DNA from: Deltaproteobacteria bacterium
GTDB taxonomy: Bacteria; Desulfobacterota; Syntrophia; Syntrophales; Smithellaceae
Direction: 5' to 3'
NCBI GenBank assembly: GCA_009668925.1
Contig: SBEK01000022.1
Span: forward strand, 1 to 30,243
Length of the DNA: 30,243 nucleotides
The position numbers and the translations under genes are program-made. This document shows positions 15,122-23,609 of the stretch, piece after piece (the stretch's first letter is position 1; each line of letters begins with the position of its first letter). The notes below the pieces were generated by a model that worked only from the letters and a program-made list of their open reading frames with translations, was not told the origin of the DNA and did not search any database.

Positions 15122-16576
15122 TTAGTCCGCCAGGGATGATACAAACTCCACTTCCCTCGGAACTTTGTAGGGGGAGAGAAAGATCTTGCAGTGCCGGATG
15201 ATTTCTTTGTCGTCCGGATGAGGACCGTCGCGAAGAACAATCTGCGCCTTTACCAATTCGCCGCGCATCAAGTCTTCTTTGCCGATCACCCGGGACTCTT
15301 TTATTGCCGGATGCAGATTCAGGACCGTTTCCACTTCGCTCGGATAGACATTGAACCCGCTGGTAATGATCATTCTCTTTTTGCGACCCGTCAGGAAGAT
15401 ATAATTGTCGTCGTCCATTCTGCCCAAATCCCCGGTATGGAGCCAGCCGTTCGTAATGACTGAGGCGGTCGCGGCGTCGTCTTTGTAATATCCTTTCATG
15501 ACGTTTTCACCGCGCACAATCATTTCACCAATCTGATTTCGCGGCAGTTCCTGTCCCGCGTCATCAACGATTTTTATGTCGATACCGGTTAGAGCCGAAC
15601 CGATGGATCCGGGTTTGGCGGCGCACTCTATCCTGTTGAAAGAGCACGCGGGCGCCGCTTCCGTCAATCCATAGCCCTCAAGGATACGGACGGCAAATTT
15701 TTGTTCGAAGATCGGGATGAACTCGGCGGGCATTGCCGACCCGCCGGTGACGCAGAGCTTGAGAGAACTTACATCGTATTTTGCCGCTTTTTCATGAAAG
15801 ATCATACCGATGAAAAGACGCGGGACGGCGCAGATGTAAGTTACTTTCTCCCGCTCGATGGTTGAGAAAAGCCCGTCCATCGTCAACCGGTCCATCATCA
15901 CAGTGGAGCAACCCGCCTGAACCACATTCAACATATTAACGGTGGAGCCGAAGGAGTGAAAGAGGGGGATCAGGCAAAGCCCGACATCGGAAGGCTCTCT
16001 TCGAAAAATGGGCTGAATCATATTGAGCTGCGAGCAGAGATTGTGATGGGTAAGGACGGCGCCCAGAGGCTTGCCGGTTAACCCCGCCGTATAGATGATC
16101 TCCGCCGGGTCGTCCGGATCTATGCTTGCCTTCACGCCGCTCCCATCACCCGCAGACCTGCCGTTCACGGCCGAGACGGCTTCTTCCGAATCTACGGCAT
16201 AAAAAGTATGGCAGGTTAAGAGTCGGTCTTTGATCTCCCGATATTTTTTCTCCGCGGCCGTTTGGCTGATGAATACTTTCGCATCGCTGTTGTTGAGCAG
16301 GTAAAGCAGTTCATGGGGCGTGGAGGAGGTATTGAGCGGCACGGCGACGGCGCCCAGCTGCAGAACTGCAAAATAGCAATAAACAAACTCAGGGATGTTC
16401 GGCAGCATCACGGCTACCTTTTCGCCCTTTGTCACGCCTTTCTTTTTTAAGGAAGCCGCAACGGCTTGAACCGTCGAATGCAATTGCCCGTATGAAATGC
16501 GGCGATCTTCCGCAACGAGGACGGGCCGCTCGCCATAACGCTCAACGGAGTCTTCCAGTAATTGTATAAGATTAAT
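15122..16576 (-). CDS. AMP-dependent acyl-CoA ligase, anomalous start and C-terminus
   Basis: A 484-residue adenylate-forming enzyme of the fatty-acyl-CoA ligase type, expected to activate a carboxylic acid with ATP and CoA. Recognisable parts are the N-terminal region through GEKVAVMLPNIPEFV, the core YGLTEAAPACS, and LHTGDLGRMDDDNYIFLTGRKKR to GFNVYPSEVE. Three oddities stand out. First, an ideal AAGGAGG is followed 10 nt later by ATT (16576), not ATG/GTG/TTG, yet the frame from there gives a normal family N-terminus (NLIQLLEDSVERYGERPVL); the first usual start, TTG 16483, lacks 31 residues. Second, the P-loop reads YTAGLTGKPLG, with Leu where Lys is normal. Third, the protein stops before the A10 lysine motif, which is visible as a remnant in another frame. 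It may be decaying or non-catalytic. Confidence 0.8.
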   Translation of the reverse strand: MNLIQLLEDSVERYGERPVLVAEDRRISYGQLHSTVQAVAASLKKKGVTKGEKVAVMLPNIPEFVYCYFAVLQLGAVAVPLNTSSTPHELLYLLNNSDAKVFISQTAAEKKYREIKDRLLTCHTFYAVDSEEAVSAVNGRSAGDGSGVKASIDPDDPAEIIYTAGLTGKPLGAVLTHHNLCSQLNMIQPIFRREPSDVGLCLIPLFHSFGSTVNMLNVVQAGCSTVMMDRLTMDGLFSTIEREKVTYICAVPRLFIGMIFHEKAAKYDVSSLKLCVTGGSAMPAEFIPIFEQKFAVRILEGYGLTEAAPACSFNRIECAAKPGSIGSALTGIDIKIVDDAGQELPRNQIGEMIVRGENVMKGYYKDDAATASVITNGWLHTGDLGRMDDDNYIFLTGRKKRMIITSGFNVYPSEVETVLNLHPAIKESRVIGKEDLMRGELVKAQIVLRDGPHPDDKEIIRHCKIFLSPYKVPREVEFVSSLAD

Positions 16577-16681
16577 GGTTTTACGACCTCCTTAACACTA
16601 TTCTGTTCTTAGCAAAGAAAGCGAATTATTTCAAGAGTTCAAAGCAGACGCCCGACTTCCTGCGGGAGCCATTCTTTTCTC

Positions 16682-16710
16682 TTGCCAGTGATATTCTTTT
16701 ACCCTATAAT
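16682..16710 (+). promoter_or_regulatory. Sigma-70 promoter for the YtfJ-like gene and folD
   Basis: TTGCCA (16682-16687), a 17-bp spacer and TATAAT (16705-16710): a near-consensus promoter 83 bp before the YtfJ-like start codon and pointing towards it. Confidence 0.6.
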
Positions 16711-16792
16711 TCCGCCGCAATTTGAAAATCACTTCGTGAATTCATCATATCGTGGATCAGGAAATCGGCGGGGCACACCAAAGGAGGGGGAA

Positions 16793-17323
16793 ATGAAAAA
16801 AATTCTTGCAATAGTACCGGTCATGTTGCTGTGCAGCGTTCTGGGCGTTTTCGCGGCGGAGTTGAAAATCGGCGACAAGGCGCCTGATTTTTCTCTGAAA
16901 GATTCCAACGGCAAAGCCTATAGCCTGCGCTCGCCCGAATTTCAGGGAAAAGTCATGTCCGTCTTTTATGTGGATCCTGATGAAAAAGACTTAAATACGC
17001 ATGTGGAGGACGCTTTGCTCAAAGACCCGGGACTGGAACGCAACGTCCGGTATAAAGGCCTGGGGATCACGAATTTGAAGGCCACTAAAATGCCGAATTT
17101 CCTGATTAAGAGCGTCATCAAAAGCAAGCAGGATAAAACGGGCGCCGTTATACTACTCGACTATGACTACACGATTCTCAATCTCTGGGGATTGAAGAAT
17201 CATACATCAAGCGTGGTCATCTTGGACAAGGACAGAATTTGCCGCTATGTCTACAACGGCAAACTGCCGCAGGCGGAGTTAGACAAGGTTTTGAAAATCA
17301 TCAAAGAATACCAGGTCAAATAA
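16793..17323 (+). CDS. YtfJ-family secreted thioredoxin-fold protein
   Basis: A 176-residue protein with a Sec signal peptide (MKKILAIVPVMLLCSVLGVFA, cleavage near residue 21), so probably periplasmic. The mature part starts like a redoxin (LKIGDKAPDFSLKD) but has no CxxC or peroxidatic cysteine in the usual place. Its middle, GITNLKATKMPNFLIKSVIKSK, and LLDYDYTILNLWGLKNHTSSVVILDKD match the YtfJ family, whose role is poorly known. The ATG at 16793 follows AAAGGAGGGGG; the frame opens earlier (16682), but that part overlaps the promoter. folD begins 21 bp downstream and is probably cotranscribed. Confidence 0.8.
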   Translation: MKKILAIVPVMLLCSVLGVFAAELKIGDKAPDFSLKDSNGKAYSLRSPEFQGKVMSVFYVDPDEKDLNTHVEDALLKDPGLERNVRYKGLGITNLKATKMPNFLIKSVIKSKQDKTGAVILLDYDYTILNLWGLKNHTSSVVILDKDRICRYVYNGKLPQAELDKVLKIIKEYQVK

Positions 17324-17344
17324 ACGGAGTCAGAAAGGTCAGGC

Positions 17345-18193
17345 ATGTCAATCATTATAGACGGCACGAAGATAGCACAGGATATTCGTCGGTCCATCCG
17401 CGAAGAAACGATCACATTTAAGGAAGAGAGCGGCATTGTTCCGGGTCTGGCTGTCGTGCTCGTCGGTGAAGATCCGGCGTCTCAAGTGTACGTGGGAAGA
17501 AAAGGCCAGGCCTGTGCGGAGGTCGGCTTTCTTTCGCGGGAGTATAAACTGCCCGCCGACACCCCCGAATCAAAGCTGCTGGATCTGATCAACGAGCTCA
17601 ACCATGATCGCCTGATTCACGGCATTCTGGTTCAGTTGCCTCTGCCCAGGCACATCGCCACGGATAAGATTATTGCCGCCATTGATCCGCATAAGGACGT
17701 CGACGGATTTCACCCTTATAATGTGGGCGGTCTGGTGACCGGATCACCGCTCTTTGTTCCCTGCACGCCCCGGGGAATCATGGAACTGATTGCCCGCACC
17801 GGAATTCAACTTTCCGGAAAAGACGCGGTTGTCGTCGGACGAAGCAACATCGTCGGCAAGCCCATGGCGCTTCTGCTTCTGTCACAGCATGCAACAGTGA
17901 CGATCTGTCATTCCAGAACAAGAGACCTGCCTGGAGTAACCTCGCGTGCGGATGTACTGATTGCCGCGGTGGGGAAGGCGGGAATGATCACCGGGAACAT
18001 GGTGAAGGACGGCGCGGTCGTGATCGACGTCGGCGTCAACCGCCTGGAAAACGGCAAACTGGCCGGTGACGTCGCGTTTGATGAAGCGGCGGGCAAGGCA
18101 TCCTACATTACGCCCGTCCCCGGCGGTGTGGGGCCCATGACGATCGCCATGCTGATGAAAAACACACTGGACGCGGCAAGAATGTCCATTTAG
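17345..18193 (+). CDS. folD: Bifunctional methylene-THF dehydrogenase/methenyl-THF cyclohydrolase
   Basis: A 282-residue cytoplasmic one-carbon enzyme that oxidises 5,10-methylene-THF to methenyl-THF and hydrolyses it to 10-formyl-THF. All landmarks are present: [20 protein letters not shown] with the catalytic pair Y49/K53, [25 protein letters not shown], the NADP-binding [13 protein letters not shown], and the C-terminal [14 protein letters not shown]. Length is typical. It lies 21 bp after the YtfJ-like gene, with a modest AAAGG before the ATG. In syntrophs the enzyme also feeds C1 units between formate and the Wood-Ljungdahl methyl branch. It is convergent with the SGNH protein gene, 35 bp away, with no clear terminator between. 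Confidence 0.96.
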   Translation: MSIIIDGTKIAQDIRRSIREETITFKEESGIVPGLAVVLVGEDPASQVYVGRKGQACAEVGFLSREYKLPADTPESKLLDLINELNHDRLIHGILVQLPLPRHIATDKIIAAIDPHKDVDGFHPYNVGGLVTGSPLFVPCTPRGIMELIARTGIQLSGKDAVVVGRSNIVGKPMALLLLSQHATVTICHSRTRDLPGVTSRADVLIAAVGKAGMITGNMVKDGAVVIDVGVNRLENGKLAGDVAFDEAAGKASYITPVPGGVGPMTIAMLMKNTLDAARMSI

Positions 18194-18228
18194 GTCAGGC
18201 CGGCCGCGGTGTCGGCGGTCTGAGAACC

Positions 18229-19314
18229 TCATTGCAGGCGATGCGCCATCCGGTATGCTTCCAGTTCGCGTTTCTGTTTTTCCAGATGTCCGCCCACGTT
18301 TTGTCGAGTCACCAGGACACCGAAATCACCCGATAAGCGGGTGCCGGTGCCGCCGAAGATTCGCTCGATGATCAGGTCACCCACCTGGTAGCGGTAGTGG
18401 CTTTCCTCGTAATAATTGACGGGGTTGGTCGTGATCGAATTGAACCCGCTGAAATCATAAAAGTCGGTCAGTCCGGCCAGCCGTTCTTTGGCTATTGCCA
18501 GAGCCTCGGCCTGATTCAGATACAACTGCGCGGAAAAGGGCGTGATAAAGAAAATGAGAGAAAAGTGTTGTTCGCGGGACAACGTAATCAACTCTTCGAT
18601 GACGGCAAAAGCTTCATTCATTTCTTTCCGGCCATAAGGGACCGGTTGATATTGGCCGACGGCAAAGTCGAATATTGGTTTTCCCATCGCCTGAATAATT
18701 CGCTCTTTCTCCATCCACCCCAGGTTAACGCCCCGTTCACTGATCACAATGCCGTCCTTCGTTTTGCCGTCAAAAACCCGGCCCCGCCATTGGCCCAGCT
18801 CCTTCAGATCAGGCTTGCGGAAAAAATACTTGCCGAACAGTTCGAAGCGGCAGGGGCCGCCGATATCCGGATGCATCATTCTGATGAGGTGCTCCTGGCG
18901 AGCAACGGCAGGCAGGCTGAAACAAAAATCGTCCAGTCCGATAACGACCGTTTTGATCTTAATCCCCTTCTTTAAAAAAGCCCGAAGAATGGCCAGGTGT
19001 TGCTCGGGCAGCCCCAGAGAATAGGACATATTGTAGAAGCGGCTGCCGCGAATTTTCTCCACGTGAACCGGCGCGGTTCGGGACGAACCGAAAAGGAAGG
19101 AGTCATACGCTCCGGGACGGCGAAAAATAACCTCGGGATTGAATATGTGCTGATTGATGCCCGCCGGATAAATGGTCTGCCGAAGATCCTGCTTACAGCT
19201 AAACAGGCTCAATCGGACAGCGTGATGGTCCACACAAAAATTAACCGCAACGATCAGGGCCGCGAAAAGAAACGTGAAAGCCGCTGTGGTCATCAGCCAT
19301 TTCCGGTAGCTCAT
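18229..19314 (-). CDS. Membrane-anchored SGNH-type O-acyltransferase partner (AlgX/DltD-like)
   Basis: A 361-residue protein with one N-terminal membrane anchor (about residues 6-26, uncleaved) and an outer domain. SGNH-like features are the nucleophile block FLFGSSRT (74-80) and a distal YEESHY with E303/H306 in the place of the usual D-x-x-H. In AlgI/AlgJ/AlgX, PatA/PatB and DltB/DltD systems an MBOAT protein passes acyl groups across the membrane to such a partner, which puts them on a glycan or cell-wall polymer. The gene starts 12 bp after the MBOAT stop codon, whose TAG overlaps the ribosome-binding site AGGTGG. I chose ATG 19314 (8 nt from AGGTGG) over GTG 19326. Substrate is unknown. 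Confidence 0.72.
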   Translation of the reverse strand: MSYRKWLMTTAAFTFLFAALIVAVNFCVDHHAVRLSLFSCKQDLRQTIYPAGINQHIFNPEVIFRRPGAYDSFLFGSSRTAPVHVEKIRGSRFYNMSYSLGLPEQHLAILRAFLKKGIKIKTVVIGLDDFCFSLPAVARQEHLIRMMHPDIGGPCRFELFGKYFFRKPDLKELGQWRGRVFDGKTKDGIVISERGVNLGWMEKERIIQAMGKPIFDFAVGQYQPVPYGRKEMNEAFAVIEELITLSREQHFSLIFFITPFSAQLYLNQAEALAIAKERLAGLTDFYDFSGFNSITTNPVNYYEESHYRYQVGDLIIERIFGGTGTRLSGDFGVLVTRQNVGGHLEKQKRELEAYRMAHRLQ

Positions 19315-19326
19315 AGAGATATCCAC

Positions 19327-20796
19327 CTAAAAAGTAAAATATAAAAATGTACTGGCTTTGTTCAATAAGAGCAGTCCCGCGATCATCATCAAACTTACCG
19401 CCAGCGCATTTTTCCAGTTTGGCGAAAACCTATTCAGGAGTTCATTGGAATTCTTTGTCATCAGCACAAAGGGAATAAGGATCAGGCAGAAAAAATATTG
19501 CGTCGCCTCCGCCTCGGGAAGATGGGCGCGCCACTCACCGAAACGGATGCCGATGGCCGCAAGACTCTGCCCAAAGGCATTTTCTGCAATATTGGGCGAG
19601 ACGACAACGCCGTTTAAGCCCGCCATGCCTTGCAAAATGCGCAGGGCGTCGCCAAAGCTCTGGGCGCGGAAAAACACCCACGCGACGTTGATGAAGTTGA
19701 AAGTCAAAAACCAGGCGATCACGGAGTTCATCCGGATGCCGGTCCTGCTCCACAGGCGGTGAATGCATAGCGCCGCACCGTGTAAGAAGCCCCAAAAAAC
19801 GAACGTCCAGGCAGCCCCGTGCCAAAGCCCTCCGATCAAAAACGTCAGCATCAGATTAACCAGGGTCCCGGGGATACCCGAGCGGTTCCCGCCCAGCGGA
19901 ATGTAAATATAGTCCCGCAAAAATCTGGATAAAGTGATATGCCAGCGCCGCCAGAAGTCCTGAATGTTCATGGATTTGTAAGGCGAATTAAAATTGGCCG
20001 GGATGTCGATATTGAAAACCAGGGCGGCGCCGATCGCCATATCCGTGTAGCCGCTGAAATCAAAATAGATCTGCATGGTATAGGATAGACTGGTCAGCCA
20101 GGCTTCCGTAAAGCTGAGAGCGTTCCCCGCCGCGAATCCCCCGTCGGCGATGAGCGCCAGCGTATCGGCAACCGCGCACTTTTTGAAGAGTCCGATGGAG
20201 AAAATAAACACTCCCCGGCACAGATTTTTCCCGCTGAATCGCCGGACGCTTTCCGACTGCATCTGCGGAATCACTTCATGATGATAAGCGATGGGCCCGG
20301 AAATGACGTACGGGAAGAAGGTGACGTAAAGACTATAGCTGAGGAAATCGTAGCGGAGTCCCCCGCGGCGGTAAATATCCGTCAACCAGGCAATCTGCAT
20401 GAAGGTATAGAAACTGATGCCGATGGGCAGCAGGACATGAACCGCTCCGATGTGAGCGGAGAAAAGGGTGTTCACATTTTGCACGAAAAAGTTGCTGTAT
20501 TTGAAAAATCCCAGAAACACGATGTTGGCCGCAATGGCCGCAATGAAGATCGATTTCCTGATTTTTGAGTCCTGCAAAGCGAAGCGGGACAGGGTTGATC
20601 CCAGAGCAAAGTTGAATAAAACGGAGATGAGCAGCGTGAGGGTGAAATACAGATTCCAAAACGACATAAAACCCAGCGATGCGATGAGCAGGAAGAGCCG
20701 AGCCCACTTTGCCGTCAGATAGTGGTGGAGCAGAAAGTAACCTGCGGCCACAGCCGGCAAAAAAATCAGGATGAAAGAATAAGAGTTGAAAAGCAT
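19327..20796 (-). CDS. MBOAT O-acyltransferase, AlgI-like (copy 1)
   Basis: A 489-residue polytopic membrane protein of the membrane-bound O-acyltransferase family. It shows the AlgI-like start MLFNSYSFILIFLPA, VISGPIAYHHEVIPQ, YFDFSGYTDMAIG, FWRRWHITLSRFLRDYIYIPLGGNR (with H286) and GGLWHGAAW with the catalytic histidine H326. Such proteins move acetyl (or other acyl) groups from a cytoplasmic CoA donor to an extracytoplasmic partner that acylates polysaccharide. The partner is probably the SGNH protein encoded immediately downstream. It shares its architecture with the second MBOAT gene at 22053, which points the opposite way. A GGGG lies 8 nt before the ATG. The shared divergent promoter region is 20797-21092. 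Confidence 0.92.
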   Translation of the reverse strand: MLFNSYSFILIFLPAVAAGYFLLHHYLTAKWARLFLLIASLGFMSFWNLYFTLTLLISVLFNFALGSTLSRFALQDSKIRKSIFIAAIAANIVFLGFFKYSNFFVQNVNTLFSAHIGAVHVLLPIGISFYTFMQIAWLTDIYRRGGLRYDFLSYSLYVTFFPYVISGPIAYHHEVIPQMQSESVRRFSGKNLCRGVFIFSIGLFKKCAVADTLALIADGGFAAGNALSFTEAWLTSLSYTMQIYFDFSGYTDMAIGAALVFNIDIPANFNSPYKSMNIQDFWRRWHITLSRFLRDYIYIPLGGNRSGIPGTLVNLMLTFLIGGLWHGAAWTFVFWGFLHGAALCIHRLWSRTGIRMNSVIAWFLTFNFINVAWVFFRAQSFGDALRILQGMAGLNGVVVSPNIAENAFGQSLAAIGIRFGEWRAHLPEAEATQYFFCLILIPFVLMTKNSNELLNRFSPNWKNALAVSLMMIAGLLLLNKASTFLYFTF

Positions 20797-21092
20797 ATTT
20801 TGCCCCGTGACTGTTGAATCAAATTCTTCTTATGCCCGATGGTTACCGTACAGGGAATTGCGGATCGCCCATCTCGCTGGGATGGGCCGCGATGACGGAA
20901 TTTATATACTGAACGCTTCTGATTTGCAAGGTCCGCCGGACCCGCGATCGACGGAAGAGGGCGAAGCCCAGCAAAGGTTTTTGCGACGCGGGATCGAACT
21001 TGCCGGTTTGACACGGATGTATAATAGAGATATACGGGGAACGGCAATTTTTTGCAGAAGCGCGGTCGTAAAATCAATGGGCATGGAAGGGT
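20797..21092. other. Divergent promoter region between the two glycan-modification arms
   Basis: This 296-bp gap separates MBOAT copy 1 (-) from the 21093 gene (+). It holds a 7-bp inverted repeat, GCCCATC-N7-GATGGGC (20867-20887), with possible ATCG/CGAT extension, and a TATAAT at 21020-21025 that lacks a well-spaced -35. On the minus strand, TTGCCG and TTATAC/TATTAT are possible promoter boxes around 21020-21050. Open frames crossing it on both strands give no recognisable protein. Confidence 0.4.
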
Positions 21093-21932
21093 ATGGATAA
21101 GAAGATTAAAGTTGCTTTGTTCGGCACTTGCCGGCTGACCAATATCCGGCGCAATTACAGTTGCACGGATTTCGATAATGCCATTTCCTTTGTCCACACG
21201 ACCAGGGAAATCATTCAATTGATGAAATTTATTACCAAGCAAATCGAAGTTCCGGATACGATCAACCCCTTTTGCTTCCGCACCGGGATTCTCAACCGGA
21301 AGCCCGTATCCCACTCTGAATCTTTTTTGTCACAGTTTACGGAAGCGGATCTGTTCGTGATCGAAATCAGCGCTATGAAGAACTATGTGTTCCAGGGATA
21401 CTACCTTCATCACCTGGCCGTGGACAGGCGGCTCGAATTCGCGAGTGAGACGCCCGAGCAGATCGTAAGGGAAACAGAGGTGCTCTATCAGGATAGAGAG
21501 GAGATCGAAAAAGATATTGCCGAGATCATGAGGCTCGTGCATCCCAGAAAAATTCTTATTGCGTCCCACATCAATGCAACCATCGAGATGGGACAACAGA
21601 GCCTCGGGGCCGGAAATGAAGCCGGTCTTGCGGCGGGAGTCAGACGCCGGATTTCTTCCTGGGTCGCGCCTTTTTTCGGCAAGGATGCTGCGACACCCTC
21701 TAGAACCGTCATCGGAAGGCGGGCAAGACTGATCACACTTCTTAGCGACATATGCCGGGAAAAGGGCGTCGATTTTTTTGATCCCACGGTTGCGCTCTCC
21801 CGATACCGAGAAAAACGAATTCTTCAGACCGAGTTGCCCGGTCTGCCGCCGGGCCACTACACGGATTTCGGGAATAAAGTGATGAGCCGGTTGTATGCCG
21901 AGGAGATCAGGAGGATAATGAGGTGCCCTTGA
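21093..21932 (+). CDS. Unassigned protein, possibly SGNH/GSCFA-like hydrolase
   Basis: I do not firmly recognise this 279-residue, apparently soluble protein; no signal peptide or membrane segment is visible. It opens with a beta-strand and turn, KVALFGTCRLTNIRRN, resembling the first block of SGNH/GSCFA folds but with Cys13 where SGNH enzymes have Ser. It has a middle strand DLFVIEISAMKNYVF and ends with PPGHYTDFGNKVMSRLYAEEI, resembling the last SGNH block (H255), although the Asp three residues before the His is missing. The charged middle (about 125-165) is helical. Its place before MBOAT copy 2 suggests a role in glycan acylation, perhaps cytoplasmic. The gap to the MBOAT gene is 120 bp. 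Confidence 0.6.
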   Translation: MDKKIKVALFGTCRLTNIRRNYSCTDFDNAISFVHTTREIIQLMKFITKQIEVPDTINPFCFRTGILNRKPVSHSESFLSQFTEADLFVIEISAMKNYVFQGYYLHHLAVDRRLEFASETPEQIVRETEVLYQDREEIEKDIAEIMRLVHPRKILIASHINATIEMGQQSLGAGNEAGLAAGVRRRISSWVAPFFGKDAATPSRTVIGRRARLITLLSDICREKGVDFFDPTVALSRYREKRILQTELPGLPPGHYTDFGNKVMSRLYAEEIRRIMRCP

Positions 21933-22052
21933 GAGGTTTTGGCCGGACGCTCCGGCAGTATTCATCAAGGGTTTATGTAATGGTCAGTCGCCAACGGGCG
22001 GATCATGGCCAGGGCATTGGCTTTCTGCGCGACGTCATGAGGCTTCCACCCC

Positions 22053-23600
22053 ATGCTCTTTAATTCCTATCTGTTTCTTCTGGTTTTTCTGCCGATCACG
22101 GTTGTCGGCTTCTTTCTGATCGGACGCAGCGGGCGGCATTCATGGGCTCTGGCCTGGCTGGTCGGAGCGTCTCTTGTTTTTTACGGCTGGTGGAATCCGC
22201 TCTTTCTGCTGGTGATTGCCGGATCGATCGTCTTCAATTTCTATTGGGGAAGGGTCGTCAGTCGCGGATCCAAAAGCCTTCTGGCCGCCGGAATTGCCGC
22301 CAACCTCGGACTGCTGGGCTATTTCAAGTATGCCAATTTTTTTGCGGACAATCTGTCGGCCTGGACAGGCAGGCCGATTGAGCTGACCCCGATCGTTTTG
22401 CCGCTGGCGATTTCATTTTATACGTTTCAGCAGATTGCTTATCTGGTCGATGCCTATCGAGGTCAGGCGAAAGAACATCATTTCTTGGATTACTGTCTGT
22501 TTGTCACTTTCTTTCCCCGCCTGATCCAGGGCCCTATTGTTTACCATCAGGAAATAATGCCTCAATTCCGCCGCCGGGAAATATTTCGCCTCAATCCGCA
22601 GAATCTGGCGGTCGGGATGACCCTCTTCTTTTTCGGTTTGTTCAAGAAAGTGATCCTTGCGGATGGGCTCGCCGTCTATGCAACACCGGTCTTCGAGGCG
22701 GCGCGCCATCAGTATGTCCTTTCCTTCCTGGAGGCCTGGGAAGGAGCTCTGGCGTATACCCTCCAGATCTATTTCGACTTTTCCGGATACTCCGACATGG
22801 CTATCGGTCTGGCATATCTGTTCGGCATCCGCATTCCGCTCAACTTCCACTCCCCCTACCGGGCGGTCAACATCATCGAATTCTGGCGGCGCTGGCATAT
22901 TTCGCTGTCCCGTTTTTTACGGGATTATATCTATATCCCTTTGGGCGGCAATCGCAAGGGAGAGGTCATGCGGTTTGTAAACCTTATGATCACCATGCTG
23001 CTGGGCGGGCTCTGGCATGGCGCCGCGTGGACGTTTGTCCTGTGGGGAGGGCTGCACGGCCTCTATCTGGTTCTTAACCATGGCTGGATTAAACTGAAGA
23101 AGTATTTTGGCTATCGGGAAAAAGGCGGATGGTTGGGCCGTTTGTTTTCCGCCTCGCTCACGTTTGTCGCGGTTACCGTGGCCTGGGTCTTTTTCAGGGC
23201 GGACAGCGCAGCCACGGGATGGCGCATCGTCTCGTCCATGGCCGGACAAAATGGTTTTGCCCTGCCCGAAAAGTATCTGATCAAGTTCGGCCCTCTGATG
23301 CCTCAGCTTAAGCAGTGGGGTGTTGCGTTCCGGGAAATGAACTACTGCGAAGGCAGCAATGAAGTCGTCTATATTGCGCTGGCGCTCTTCATGGTCTGGT
23401 TTGCCCCCAATGTGCAGCAGTTGATGAATCGCTTTGAGCCTTACCTGAACATTATGGCCGGCAAAGCAAAGCTTCCTGATCCGCCGGCCTGGTTTTTCTG
23501 GCAGCCTTCGCTCATCTGGATGGCGGCGCTGGTGATTTGCGCACTGGCTTCCGTTTTCTTTATGAGCAGGGCCGGCGCGTTTATCTATTTTCAATTTTAA
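22053..23600 (+). CDS. MBOAT O-acyltransferase, AlgI-like (copy 2)
   Basis: A 515-residue polytopic membrane O-acyltransferase, paralogous in layout to copy 1 but longer at the C-terminus. Motifs are MLFNSYLFLLVFLPI, RLIQGPIVYHQEIMPQ, YFDFSGYSDMAIG, FWRRWHISLSRFLRDYIYIPLGGNR (H282) and GGLWHGAAW with catalytic H322. It should carry acyl groups through the membrane for glycan O-acylation with the SGNH partner encoded 9 bp downstream. ATG 22053 has only a weak upstream GAGG, but it aligns exactly with copy 1, so the start is convincing. Having two complete MBOAT/partner sets suggests two acylation positions or two polymers. Confidence 0.92.
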   Translation: MLFNSYLFLLVFLPITVVGFFLIGRSGRHSWALAWLVGASLVFYGWWNPLFLLVIAGSIVFNFYWGRVVSRGSKSLLAAGIAANLGLLGYFKYANFFADNLSAWTGRPIELTPIVLPLAISFYTFQQIAYLVDAYRGQAKEHHFLDYCLFVTFFPRLIQGPIVYHQEIMPQFRRREIFRLNPQNLAVGMTLFFFGLFKKVILADGLAVYATPVFEAARHQYVLSFLEAWEGALAYTLQIYFDFSGYSDMAIGLAYLFGIRIPLNFHSPYRAVNIIEFWRRWHISLSRFLRDYIYIPLGGNRKGEVMRFVNLMITMLLGGLWHGAAWTFVLWGGLHGLYLVLNHGWIKLKKYFGYREKGGWLGRLFSASLTFVAVTVAWVFFRADSAATGWRIVSSMAGQNGFALPEKYLIKFGPLMPQLKQWGVAFREMNYCEGSNEVVYIALALFMVWFAPNVQQLMNRFEPYLNIMAGKAKLPDPPAWFFWQPSLIWMAALVICALASVFFMSRAGAFIYFQF

Positions 23601-23609
23601 GGGATAAGG

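Noticed and set aside
21008..21025. TTGACA and TATAAT boxes upstream of the 21093 gene
   Set aside because: Both boxes are perfect, but only 6 bp apart, which does not make a sigma-70 promoter; TATAAT may still serve with an unseen -35.
20766..21314. 182-codon minus-strand frame across the divergent promoter region
   Set aside because: It overlaps the starts of two well-supported genes on either side and has no recognisable motif or ribosome-binding site.
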